This document shows positions 25,085 through 34,531 of a stretch of 64,000 bases of DNA, one piece after another. Position numbers and translations under genes: made by a program. This stretch comes from Arthrobacter sp. H-02-3 (lineage in GTDB: Bacteria; Actinomycetota; Actinomycetes; Actinomycetales; Micrococcaceae). The notes under the pieces were generated by a model that worked only from the letters and a program-made list of their open reading frames with translations, was not told the DNA's origin and did no database searches. How positions within the stretch are numbered: position 1 is the first letter of the stretch; each line of letters opens with the position of its first letter. Location: NCBI RefSeq assembly GCF_003097355.1, contig NZ_PYUI01000013.1, positions 1 through 64,000 of the forward strand. Direction: 5' to 3'.

Positions 25085-26173
25085 ATGACCTCCACCGCTG
25101 TATCCGTTCCGATGCCATCCGTTCCGCGCCGGCGGCGTTCACCGGAAGACGTTCTGGCAGCGGCCCCTGTCGCCGGCCCCAAAAAGGTTCTCCTGGCAGC
25201 CCCGCGCGGCTACTGCGCCGGCGTTGACCGCGCAGTCATCGCGGTGGAAAAAGCGCTTGAGCACTACGGCCCGCCCGTGTACGTGCGCAAGCAGATCGTG
25301 CACAACGTCCACGTCGTCAGCTCCCTGGAGGAGAAGGGTGCGATCTTCGTTGACGAAACCGACGAGGTCCCCGAAGGCGCCCTCGTGATCTTTTCGGCGC
25401 ACGGCGTCTCACCGGCCGTCGTCCAGTCAGCGGAAGACCGCGGCCTGCGGACCATTGACGCGACCTGCCCGCTGGTCACCAAGGTGCACCGCGAAGCCGT
25501 CCGGTTCGCCAAAGACGACTTCGACATCCTGCTGATTGGCCACGACGGCCACGAGGAAGTGGAAGGCACCGCCGGCGAGGCGCCCGAGCACATCCAGATC
25601 ATCAACGGCCCGCACGAGGTCGACAAGGTCACGGTCCGCGATCCGGAAAAGGTCATTTGGCTCTCGCAGACCACTCTCAGCGTTGACGAAACCATGGAGA
25701 CCGTCCGCCTCCTCAAGGAGCGGTTCCCCACCTTGCAGGATCCGCCCAGCGACGACATCTGCTACGCCACCACGAACCGGCAGGTGGCCATCAAGAAGAT
25801 CTCCCCCCAAGCGGACCTCGTGATCGTGGTGGGCTCCGCCAACTCGTCCAACTCGGTCCGCCTCGTCGAGGTGGCGCTGGAATACGGCGCCAAGGCCTCC
25901 TACCGCGTCGACTTCGCCAACGAGGTCGACGAGGCTTGGTTCGAGGGCGTCGCCACCGTCGGAGTGACGTCGGGGGCCTCCGTCCCCGAAGTGCTTGTCA
26001 AGGACGTGCTGCGGCTCCTGGCCGACTACGGCTATGGATCGGTCGAGGAAGTCGTCACGGCCGAGGAAGACCTCCTCTTCTCCTTGCCGAAGGAACTCCG
26101 AGCCACCCTGAAGCAGGCCGGCGATGTCTCCCGCGCCCTCGGCGGCCGCGGCACCCGCCCCGAGCAGTCGTAG
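25085..26173 (+). CDS. ispH: 4-Hydroxy-3-methylbut-2-enyl diphosphate reductase
   Basis: IspH makes IPP and DMAPP in the last step of the MEP isoprenoid pathway using a [4Fe-4S] cluster. The three cluster cysteines are Cys44 (RGYCAGV), Cys128 (DATCPLV) and Cys226 (DICYATT). The catalytic Glu lies in [11 protein letters not shown] (152-162), and the substrate-phosphate SANSSNS segment is present. Length is 362 residues, with about 30 extra N-terminal residues rich in Pro, Arg and Ala. TAGCAT lies 6 nt before ATG 25085, so leaderless expression is likely. Confidence 0.97.
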   Translation: MTSTAVSVPMPSVPRRRRSPEDVLAAAPVAGPKKVLLAAPRGYCAGVDRAVIAVEKALEHYGPPVYVRKQIVHNVHVVSSLEEKGAIFVDETDEVPEGALVIFSAHGVSPAVVQSAEDRGLRTIDATCPLVTKVHREAVRFAKDDFDILLIGHDGHEEVEGTAGEAPEHIQIINGPHEVDKVTVRDPEKVIWLSQTTLSVDETMETVRLLKERFPTLQDPPSDDICYATTNRQVAIKKISPQADLVIVVGSANSSNSVRLVEVALEYGAKASYRVDFANEVDEAWFEGVATVGVTSGASVPEVLVKDVLRLLADYGYGSVEEVVTAEEDLLFSLPKELRATLKQAGDVSRALGGRGTRPEQS

Positions 26174-26175
26174 GG

Positions 26176-26200
26176 TCCGGGCCCAGAACCTGGGCCCGGA
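26176..26200. terminator. Terminator hairpin between convergent ispH and rmuC
   Basis: TCCGGGCCCA (26176-26185) pairs with TGGGCCCGGA (26191-26200) across a 5-nt loop. It can serve both convergent genes. Confidence 0.7.
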
Positions 26201-26212
26201 ACCCGGCCCGGC

Positions 26213-27451
26213 TCAGGCCGCGGACTCTTCCGACTCGTCACGGGGCTGCAGCTCGGGTGCTGCGACCGCCCGCGGCGTGACCTCGACGGCCGGGGGAGTG
26301 ACCAAGCCGGTGGCTTCGAGGGAGTTCAGCTTCCTGGCGGTGGGCAGGACCCGGGCTTCGAGGGTCCCGACCATGGAGTTGTACCGCTCCACCGAGGTCT
26401 TCAGCGAGGACCCCAGCTTGGTGACGTTCTCGCCGAGTGTGCCCATGCGGTCGTAGAGCTGCCGGGCGAGCTCGAAGAGTTCCCGGGCGCTGTCCGTCAA
26501 CACGTCCTGCCGCCACGTGAACGCCACGGCCTTCAGCACAGCCAGCAGGCTCCCGGGCGAGGCCAGGACCACGTTTTTCGACAATGCATAGTCCAGCAGC
26601 GCCGGATCCGCCGAGAGGGCGGCGGCCAGAATGGACTCTGCCGGAAGGAAGCAGATCACCAGCTCCGGGGAGTTGCCGGGGATGTCCCAGTACTTCTTGT
26701 TGCCCAGCGCGTCGACGTGGGCCTTGAGGGCCTTTGCGTGGGCGGCGAGGTGCGCCTGCTGGCTGCCGGACGGCTGGGCGGCCTGCCGGCCCGCGGGCGC
26801 CGCGCCGAGCTCCTGGGCTGCGAGATAGGACGCGAGGGGTACCTTCGCGTCGACGACGAGCTGCTTATCTCCGGGCAGCTGCACCACGAGGTCGGGCCGG
26901 AGGCTGCCGTCCGTCCCGGCGCTGTGGGCCTGCCCGCTGTGGACCTGTTCGTGGAAGTCCACGTGGCGCAGCATCCCTGCTGCCTCGACCACCCGTCGCA
27001 GCTGAACCTCGCCCCACTGGCCGCGTGCGCTGTTGGACCGCAGGGCAGACTCGAGCGCATGCGTGGACCGCAGGAGCTGCTCATCGGACAGGCGGGCCTC
27101 CTGCAGCTGCTGCGCGAGCTGGCCGTACTGCTCCAGCCGGTCGCGTTCCAGCAGGGAGACCTGCTGCTGCACGGCCGTGAGTTTTTCCGCCACCGGTGCC
27201 AGCGCCCGGAGCACACTTCCGTCCTGGTTCCGGGATTCGCCCAGCTCCCGGTTCTGGGCCGCGAGAAGGCGCCGCTCGGCGTCGGCGGCGGCGAACTGCG
27301 CGCTGACCTCCGAAAGCCGGGCCGATACGCCGTCGAAGTCCTGTTCCACGGCGAGGTAGCGCCGGCGGAGCAGAACGAAAACGACGGCGGCGCCGGCAAC
27401 GGCGCCCGTGAGCAGCATGAGCAGGGCAAGAATCAGTGCAAAAGCATCCAT
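26213..27451 (-). CDS. rmuC: DNA recombination protein RmuC
   Basis: The 412-residue protein has one N-terminal membrane helix (FALILALLMLLTGAVAGAAV, about 4-23), a coiled coil (about 30-130) and the RmuC nuclease-like domain with RGQWGEVQLRRV, RPDLVVQLPG and VVDAKVPLASY, a PD-(D/E)XK-type core, followed by IPGNSPELVICFLPAE. RmuC limits DNA inversions and rearrangements. An Ala/Gln-rich insert (about 245-262) is local. ATG 27451 gives the TM helix at the expected place. Confidence 0.93.
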   Translation of the reverse strand: MDAFALILALLMLLTGAVAGAAVVFVLLRRRYLAVEQDFDGVSARLSEVSAQFAAADAERRLLAAQNRELGESRNQDGSVLRALAPVAEKLTAVQQQVSLLERDRLEQYGQLAQQLQEARLSDEQLLRSTHALESALRSNSARGQWGEVQLRRVVEAAGMLRHVDFHEQVHSGQAHSAGTDGSLRPDLVVQLPGDKQLVVDAKVPLASYLAAQELGAAPAGRQAAQPSGSQQAHLAAHAKALKAHVDALGNKKYWDIPGNSPELVICFLPAESILAAALSADPALLDYALSKNVVLASPGSLLAVLKAVAFTWRQDVLTDSARELFELARQLYDRMGTLGENVTKLGSSLKTSVERYNSMVGTLEARVLPTARKLNSLEATGLVTPPAVEVTPRAVAAPELQPRDESEESAA

Positions 27452-27542
27452 GACTTCACTGTTGCACGCCCCTGTGACAGTTTTAGCGCCGACGCCCGGA
27501 TGACGCCCCGAACGGGCCCGTAAGACCGCCCGTAAGAAGCCA

Positions 27543-27608
27543 GGAAGGCGCCCGGAAGGCGCCCGGAAGGCGTCCGGAAGGCGCCCGGAAGGCGTCCGGA
27601 AGGCGCCC
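27543..27608. repeat. Six tandem copies of an 11-bp repeat
   Basis: GGAAGGCG(C/T)CC repeats six times without a gap: CCC-type units at 27543, 27554, 27576 and 27598, TCC-type at 27565 and 27587. It lies in the gap between divergent rmuC and ychF. Confidence 0.95.
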
Positions 27609-27700
27609 GGAAACGTCCCGGAACTGCGCTCCTGCCGGTTTCGGACCTGCCGCACTGACCCCCTGCCGGACCCGCCACGGCGATCACCAGCCTGTGCGGG

Positions 27701-27706
27701 TAGAAT
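27701..27706 (+). promoter_or_regulatory. -10 element TAGAAT for ychF
   Basis: TAGAAT is 8 nt before GTG 27715 and only 2 nt before ATG 27709. The spacing supports the GTG start, which also matches the family N-terminus. Confidence 0.5.
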
Positions 27707-27714
27707 ATATGCTC

Positions 27715-28800
<1,086 letters not shown>

Positions 28801-29137
28801 TGTCCTCCGCCCGGCAGTGCGGTAATTCTGCCAAGTAAAGACGGATTAACTGGAAGGCCCCGATTTTCGGATCGGGGCTTTTCCTGTGTCCGGATCTATT
28901 AATCTTTTCCATCCCGGCCGTCAATGTTTCTGTGGAACGATGGCCCTGCTGAGCCTGTCCAATGTTGCAGCTCGGTAACGAACTTTACAGTGAGTCAACT
29001 TTGGTGGCTCTTGGCCGCATTTGGGGTTTACGCTTCATGCCATGTGAGACGGCCCACACTGCCGCTGGGGGAGTGTGGACGTCTGTCCGGCGCTGTAGGC
29101 GCCGGTCTCACCCACACCACAGAAACAAGGAGGCGGA
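28801..29137. other. Intergenic region between ychF and the first peptide transporter
   Basis: These 337 bases hold the ychF terminator (28857-28884) and the leader of the peptide-binding protein gene. The leader contains a 7-bp hairpin (CCGGCGC 29087-29093, GCGCCGG 29099-29105) just upstream of an AAGGAGG at 29127-29133. The region is clearly more AT-rich than its neighbours. No gene is seen. Confidence 0.5.
28857..28884 (+). terminator. Rho-independent terminator after ychF
   Basis: GCCCCGAT (28857-28864) pairs with ATCGGGGC (28871-28878) across a 6-nt loop and is followed by TTTTCC, one of few terminators here with a T-run. Confidence 0.88.
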
Positions 29138-30919
29138 ATGCGCTTGGGTCGTATTTCCAAAGCAGTGGGCGTGGCGGCAGTAGCTGCCATCGCCCTCAGC
29201 GCCTGCGCAGGCAACAGCGGCGGGACAACCCCGTCAACTGCGGCCGCAGCAGGCAAGCAAGGCGGATCGGCAACCGTAGTCGAGGTCAACGCGTTCAACA
29301 CGTTCAACCCGAACACGGCTGACGGAAACACTGACATCAACTCAAAGATCAGCTACGCCACGCACTCAGGGTTCTTCTATATCGACAACAAGCTCAACGT
29401 CGTCCGCAATGAGAAGTTCGGCAAGATGGAAAAGGTCTCGGACGACCCCCTGACGGTCAAGTACACCATCAATGACGGCGTGAAGTGGTCAGACGGCACG
29501 CCTGTGACCTCGGCCGACCTCCTGCTGCAGTGGGCCGCCTTCTCCGGCTACTACAACGACGCCAATGCGGACGCCAAGACCGGAACGTCCTACTTCTCCT
29601 ACGCCGGTGACCCCACCGGCCTGGCGCTTACCGACTTCCCGGAGCTCAGCGACGACGGCAAGTCCATGACGCTGAAGTACTCCAAGCCCTTCGCCGACTG
29701 GGAAATCGCCCTCGGCGGCCCCGGCGTCGACATCCCGGCCCACGTCCTCGCCAAGAAGGCGGGCCTGGCCGACGCCAAGGCATTCGTCGACCTCCTCAAG
29801 GGCACTCCCCGCGGCGACGCCAAGGCCCCCAAACCGGCGAACGCTCAGCTCAAGGCCATGGCAGACCTGTGGAACACCGGCTTTGACACCAAGACCCTGC
29901 CGGCCGATCCGAGCCTCTACCTCTCCAACGGCCCGTTCATCGTCAAGAGCGTCAACCAGGACCAGTCCCTGACCATGGTCAAGAACCAGGACTACAACTG
30001 GGGCCCGACACCCAACCTCGACGAAATCACCGTCCGTTACATCGGTGAGGCCCCCGCCCAGGTCCAGGCCCTCAAGAACGGCGAAGCCGACATCATCGCC
30101 CCGCAGGCGTCCGCTGACACCGTGGAGCAGCTCAAGGCGCTTGAGAGCCAGGGCGTGACGGTCGACGTCGGCAACCAGCTCGCGTACGACCACATCGACC
30201 TGAACTACTCGGGCCCCTTTGCCGACAAGAACGTCCGTGAGGCGTTCATGAAGGCCGTCCCGCGCGCGGACATCGTCGACAAGATCGTCAAGAAGCTCGA
30301 CCCGAAGGCTGCTCCGCTTGACTCGCAGCTCTTCGTCCCGGACCAGGCCCCCTATGCCGACTCCGTGAAGAACAACGGATCCTCCGCCTACCAGGGCGTG
30401 GACATCGACGGCGCCAAGAAGCTCCTCAACGGTGCCACCCCCACGGTCCGCATCATGTACAACAAGGACAACCCCAACCGTGTCGATGCTTTCTCCCTGA
30501 TCAGCGAGTCCGCCACCAAGGCCGGCTTCAAGATCGTTGACGGCGGCCTCGGCAAGTCCGACTGGGGCAAGGCCCTCGGTGACGGCACCTATGACGCCAC
30601 CATCTTCGGCTGGAGCAACTCCGGTGTCGGCGTGTCCGGCGTCCCGCAGATCTTCAAGACCGGCAACGACTCCAACTTCAACAAGTTCAGCGACCCGGCA
30701 GCGGACAAACTGATGGACGAACTGATTGTCACCACCGACAAGAGCAAGCAGGACGGCCTCGTAACGCAGATCGACAAGATGATCTGGGATTCGGCCTACG
30801 GCCTTCCGCTCTTCCAGTCGGTTGGCGTGGACGCATACAGCGACCGCATCACCGGTGTGAAGTACATGCCGAACCAGACCGGCGTTTGGTGGAACTTCTG
30901 GGAATGGGCACAGAAGTAG
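29138..30919 (+). CDS. Peptide ABC transporter substrate-binding lipoprotein (family 5), system 1
   Basis: The 593-residue protein has a signal peptide with LSAC lipobox (Cys23) and an SBP_bac_5 domain: YTINDGVKWSDGTPVTSADL (in part), YLSNGPFIVKSV and a C-terminal WDSAYGLPLFQSVGV. Such proteins bind oligopeptides or other medium-size solutes outside the membrane. AAGGAGG (29127-29133) sets ATG 29138. The first lines of the gene, AGGAGGCGGAATGCG and a TTCCAAAGCA segment, are nearly identical to those of the second system's binding protein at 36651. A stem-loop at 30945-30985 separates it from the permease. Confidence 0.94.
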   Translation: MRLGRISKAVGVAAVAAIALSACAGNSGGTTPSTAAAAGKQGGSATVVEVNAFNTFNPNTADGNTDINSKISYATHSGFFYIDNKLNVVRNEKFGKMEKVSDDPLTVKYTINDGVKWSDGTPVTSADLLLQWAAFSGYYNDANADAKTGTSYFSYAGDPTGLALTDFPELSDDGKSMTLKYSKPFADWEIALGGPGVDIPAHVLAKKAGLADAKAFVDLLKGTPRGDAKAPKPANAQLKAMADLWNTGFDTKTLPADPSLYLSNGPFIVKSVNQDQSLTMVKNQDYNWGPTPNLDEITVRYIGEAPAQVQALKNGEADIIAPQASADTVEQLKALESQGVTVDVGNQLAYDHIDLNYSGPFADKNVREAFMKAVPRADIVDKIVKKLDPKAAPLDSQLFVPDQAPYADSVKNNGSSAYQGVDIDGAKKLLNGATPTVRIMYNKDNPNRVDAFSLISESATKAGFKIVDGGLGKSDWGKALGDGTYDATIFGWSNSGVGVSGVPQIFKTGNDSNFNKFSDPAADKLMDELIVTTDKSKQDGLVTQIDKMIWDSAYGLPLFQSVGVDAYSDRITGVKYMPNQTGVWWNFWEWAQK

Positions 30920-30944
30920 CCCGCGACCGCAAGTAACACTGCTG

Positions 30945-30985
30945 GAAAGGCGTCGGGACCACAGCTTTCGGTCCTGGCGCCTTTC
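30945..30985 (+). terminator. Stem-loop between binding protein and permease (possible attenuator)
   Basis: GAAAGGCG (30945-30952) pairs with CGCCTTTC (30978-30985), and GGACC (30956-30960) with GGTCC (30970-30974) inside. It could partly terminate or protect the upstream mRNA, giving more binding protein than permease. Confidence 0.6.
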
Positions 30986-31096
30986 TGGCGACCTCCCTGG
31001 CGATGCCGTGGTTCCGCCGCCACATCGGCGGGAACCGGCCAGACTCCGCGACCGGCCCGGGCAATCCCCGGGCCCGAACTCCGAGGTTCTACACCA

Positions 31097-32638
31097 ATGG
31101 TGACCTACATCTTCCGGCGGCTTGTGACTGCCGCCCTCATACTTCTCGGCGCATCCTACTTCGTGTATCTCCTGACAGCGGCGTCCGGCGATCCCCTGGA
31201 GGAGTTCCGTGCCAGCAACTCGCCGCAGAAGCAGCAGCTCATGGACGCGAGAACCGAGCTCCTGCAGCTGGACACCCCCGCCCCGCTGCGGTATTTCAAG
31301 TGGTTCGGCGGCGCGGTCCAGTGCCTCGTTCCGTTCGCCAACTCCTGTGACCTCGGAAAGAACATCGCCGGCCAGCCCGTCACCGAGGCTCTGGGCTTCG
31401 CGCTCGTGCAGACCCTGACGCTCGTCACCGGGGCCACCGTGCTTGCCATCCTGATCGGCATCACGCTGGGCATCGTCACCGCGCTCCGGCAGTACAGCAC
31501 GCTGGACTACGGCGTGACCTTCATGGCCTTCCTGTTCTTCTCCCTGCCGATCTTCTGGGTGGCCGTCCTGCTCAAGGAATTCGGCGCCATCGGGTTCAAC
31601 AACTTCCTGCGAAACCCCGAGGTCCCGCTGCCGACGGCACTCGGCATCGGCGTCGTCGCCGGCGCGCTGACAACGGTCGCGGCGGGCGGGGCCATGAAGC
31701 GCCGGCTGCTGACCGGTGCCATCGTCTTCGCCTTCGTCACCGCGGTGCTGATCTACTTCTCCGCCACCGAATGGTTCAAGACCCCGGGCCTAGGTCCAGT
31801 GATCATCGCCATCGCCGGTGCGGGCATCGCCTTCGCCGTCACCCTGCTCTCCGCCGGACTGAAAAACCGCAAGGCCCTTCAGTCGGCCCTGATCTCCGTC
31901 GGCGTCGGCGTCGTGCTGTACTTCGTCCTGCAGCCGCTGCTCAACGATGCGACGTTCCTCATGATCGTGATCCTGGCGGTCGCCTTTGTCCTGATCGGCA
32001 TGGGCATCGGCTACGTGGTGGGTGGCTACGACCGGGGGCAGTCCATGCGGGCCGCGGCGATCACCTCCTTCCTGGTGGGCTTCCTGATCCTGCTGGATCG
32101 TTACATGCAGGCCTGGCCCAGCTACTTCAACAACAGCCGTGTGCGCGGCCGGCCCATCGCCACTATCGGTGCCAGCACACCGAACATTGAGGGTGACTTC
32201 TGGGTCCTGAGCCTTGACTCCTTCACCCACCTGATCCTGCCCACCCTGGCCCTGATCCTCATCTCGCTGGCCAGCTACACGCGGTTCACCCGCGCCTCGA
32301 TGCTGGAAATCATGAACATGGACTACATCCGCACGGCACGGGCCAAAGGCCTGAGCGAGCGGACCGTCGTCATGCGCCACGCCTTCCGTAACGCCCTGAT
32401 CCCGATCGCCACGATCGTCGCCTTCGATATCGGAGCACTGATCGGCGGTGCAGTCATCACCGAAACAGTCTTCTCGGTCCGTGGCATGGGCTTCCTCTTC
32501 CTGGACGGGATCGCTCATGTCGACCCCAACCCGGTCATGGGCGTCTTCATCTGCGTCGCCATCACGGCCATGGTCTTCAATCTGATTGCGGACCTGGCCT
32601 ACTCCGCACTGGATCCGCGCGTAAGGGTAAAATCATGA
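31097..32638 (+). CDS. Peptide ABC transporter permease with extra membrane block (OppB/DppB type), system 1
   Basis: A 513-residue permease, against about 310 for ordinary OppB proteins such as the one at 38516. The N-terminal TM and the block at about 100-165 are standard, and the EAA loop DYIRTARAKGLSERTVVMRH lies at 409-428. Between them, residues about 171-335 add roughly 165 residues with about five hydrophobic helices (for example LLTGAIVFAFVTAVLIYF and FLMIVILAVAFVLIGMG). With the partner at 32635 it forms the peptide channel. The next gene overlaps its stop (ATGA). Confidence 0.92.
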   Translation: MVTYIFRRLVTAALILLGASYFVYLLTAASGDPLEEFRASNSPQKQQLMDARTELLQLDTPAPLRYFKWFGGAVQCLVPFANSCDLGKNIAGQPVTEALGFALVQTLTLVTGATVLAILIGITLGIVTALRQYSTLDYGVTFMAFLFFSLPIFWVAVLLKEFGAIGFNNFLRNPEVPLPTALGIGVVAGALTTVAAGGAMKRRLLTGAIVFAFVTAVLIYFSATEWFKTPGLGPVIIAIAGAGIAFAVTLLSAGLKNRKALQSALISVGVGVVLYFVLQPLLNDATFLMIVILAVAFVLIGMGIGYVVGGYDRGQSMRAAAITSFLVGFLILLDRYMQAWPSYFNNSRVRGRPIATIGASTPNIEGDFWVLSLDSFTHLILPTLALILISLASYTRFTRASMLEIMNMDYIRTARAKGLSERTVVMRHAFRNALIPIATIVAFDIGALIGGAVITETVFSVRGMGFLFLDGIAHVDPNPVMGVFICVAITAMVFNLIADLAYSALDPRVRVKS

Positions 32639-33795
32639 GCCAGCCAAGTCAGCAGGAAGTAATCATGGCCGAAGACGGCTCGCGGATATCAGCCGCGGCA
32701 GGAATAGAGCCGGTCCTCGAGGCAAAGGGCCTCAGCCAGGGCCAGATCGTCCGGAAGCGGTTCCTCGGGCACTCCGGCGCCATCATCGGCCTCGTGGTCT
32801 TCGCCCTCATCTTTGTCATGGCCTTCACCTCGGTGGGTTACCTGGGCATTCCGGGCTGGTGGAAGTACACCCACGAGCAAGTCTCCCCGCTGGTCAACGA
32901 CGGCGCACCGACGTCCTCGCTATGGCCCCTGGCCTGGGGCGAACATCCGTTTGGCCAGGACAGGATCGGCCGGGACCTGTTCGCCATGACCATGCGCGGC
33001 GCACAGCAGTCCATCACCATCATGCTCGTGATCGGCCTCATCGCGGGCCTGATCGGCGCGGTGGTCGGTGCCATCTCCGGCTACTTCAGGGGCTGGGCAG
33101 AGGCCATCCTGATGCGCGTGACTGACGTCATCATCATCGTTCCGGCCCTGCTGCTAGCCGCCGTCATGGCGCAGCTCGCCGGCCGCCGGGACCAGGGGAG
33201 CTGGTTCGCCTCCTTCGCCAGCACCAACGGCGTCCTGGCCCTCGGAATCTTCCTGGGCCTGATCAGCTGGGTAAGCCTGGCCCGCCTGATGCGCGGCGAA
33301 TTCCTGTCACTGCGAGAACGCGAGTTCGTGGATGCGGCCAGGATTTCCGGCGCCAGCAATGCCAGGATCATCTTCAAGCACATCCTGCCCAACGCCGTCG
33401 GCGTGCTGATCGTGAACGTCACCCTGACGATGTCCGCGGCCATCCTCACCGAAACGGCACTGAGCTACCTCGGCGTCGGCGTCAAGGCCCCGGACACTTC
33501 CCTGGGCCTGCTCATCTCGCAGAACCAGCAGGCCTTCGCCACCCGGCCCTGGCTCTTCTGGTTCCCGGGCATGTTTATCGTGCTCATCTGCCTCAGCATC
33601 AACTTCATCGGCGACGGCCTGCGCGATGCCTTTGACCCGCGGCAGAAGAAGTTCAACGCCAAGAAGGCGGTGGACCACAGGGGGACTGCCGTGCAGGCAA
33701 GTGCTGTCACAGCCCCCGACGGTCCCGGGTATGAGCAATCCGGGCCCGAGGGATCACAGTACGACGGACCTGCCGACGGAACACAGGGCAAGTAG
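32635..33795 (+). CDS. Peptide ABC transporter permease (OppC/DppC type), system 1
   Basis: The 386-residue permease has an N-terminal cytoplasmic stretch, about six TM helices and the EAA loop EFVDAARISGASNARIIFK (near 225-243). The FGQDRIGRD segment after TM1 is typical of OppC. About 50 extra C-terminal residues are polar and Gly/Pro-rich, likely a disordered tail. The start overlaps the previous stop by 4 bp. After it, an antisense PH-domain gene separates it from the ATPase gene of the same system. Confidence 0.93.
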   Translation: MSQPSQQEVIMAEDGSRISAAAGIEPVLEAKGLSQGQIVRKRFLGHSGAIIGLVVFALIFVMAFTSVGYLGIPGWWKYTHEQVSPLVNDGAPTSSLWPLAWGEHPFGQDRIGRDLFAMTMRGAQQSITIMLVIGLIAGLIGAVVGAISGYFRGWAEAILMRVTDVIIIVPALLLAAVMAQLAGRRDQGSWFASFASTNGVLALGIFLGLISWVSLARLMRGEFLSLREREFVDAARISGASNARIIFKHILPNAVGVLIVNVTLTMSAAILTETALSYLGVGVKAPDTSLGLLISQNQQAFATRPWLFWFPGMFIVLICLSINFIGDGLRDAFDPRQKKFNAKKAVDHRGTAVQASAVTAPDGPGYEQSGPEGSQYDGPADGTQGK

Positions 33796-33822
33796 ATGCC
33801 GGCCCCCTGCGGCAGGTCCGCG

Positions 33823-34452
33823 CTAGCCGGCGGTAACCGCCAGGTAGCTCGCCGCCAGAAGCAGTACGACGGCGCCAATCGCCACCCAGCGGACGGTGAC
33901 GGTCGCATCGGTGGCGGCAGCGTCGTCTGCGGCGAGCTGTCCGCTTTCCACCAGCTCATGCCACCGTGCCCGCACCAGCATGGCGGCCTGGCCGGAGTCC
34001 GTGGTCTTCAGGTCGCCGGGGCGGACCGACCTGCCGGGTCCGTAGGTGGTTGCCGGCAGGCCGTGGAGGTCTTCCGGGCGGCCATTGCGACCGCCCCAGA
34101 TTCCGGGAGCGGGCGCGGCCCAGGAGACGTAGCTCTTCCGGGCCGTCACCAGGGTGAGTGCAAAGCGGGTATCAACGTGCACCAGCGCGGCCCACGGAAC
34201 CTCGATCGAGCGGAACGGATTTTCCAGGGTGACGCCGGAATCGTGCACCACCACGGACGGCATCCAGAACAGTTGCCAGCCCATGAACGCAATGAAGGCC
34301 AGCGGGGCGACGCCCGCCAGCGCTCCCGGCCCTGCCATGACAACCGTGGCGACGACACCGAACGCGGCCACCGTCCACGACAGCCAGGCGAACCATTTGT
34401 TCGTCCGTGCCTTGAAGACTTCAACATTTCCGGCGTGCGGCGCAGTGCTCAT
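33823..34452 (-). CDS. PH domain-containing membrane protein
   Basis: The 209-residue protein has two N-terminal TM helices (about 20-40 and 45-63), a bacterial PH-like domain (from about WMPSVVVHDSGVTLENPFRSIEVPW, quoted in part as VVVHDSGVTLENPF, to YVSWAAPAP) and a C-terminal TM helix (about 190-207). The VPWAALVHVDTRFALTLVT strand pattern is typical of actinobacterial membrane PH proteins of unknown role. It lies on the opposite strand inside the peptide transporter cluster, convergent with oppC and divergent from the ATPase, so the ATPase needs its own promoter. Confidence 0.85.
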   Translation of the reverse strand: MSTAPHAGNVEVFKARTNKWFAWLSWTVAAFGVVATVVMAGPGALAGVAPLAFIAFMGWQLFWMPSVVVHDSGVTLENPFRSIEVPWAALVHVDTRFALTLVTARKSYVSWAAPAPGIWGGRNGRPEDLHGLPATTYGPGRSVRPGDLKTTDSGQAAMLVRARWHELVESGQLAADDAAATDATVTVRWVAIGAVVLLLAASYLAVTAG

Positions 34453-34531
34453 GCCCCCAATAATTCAGTATTCCGAGCCGCAGCACTAATTCCCGGTGCA
34501 CCGGCGGCTCGGGCGGAAGGATGGCCCCATC

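Noticed and set aside
27433..27687. Minus-strand open frames with GRLPGAFRTPS-type repeats
   Set aside because: The repeated peptide is produced by the 11-bp DNA repeat; lengthening of rmuC through it is not supported because ATG 27451 gives the normal RmuC start.
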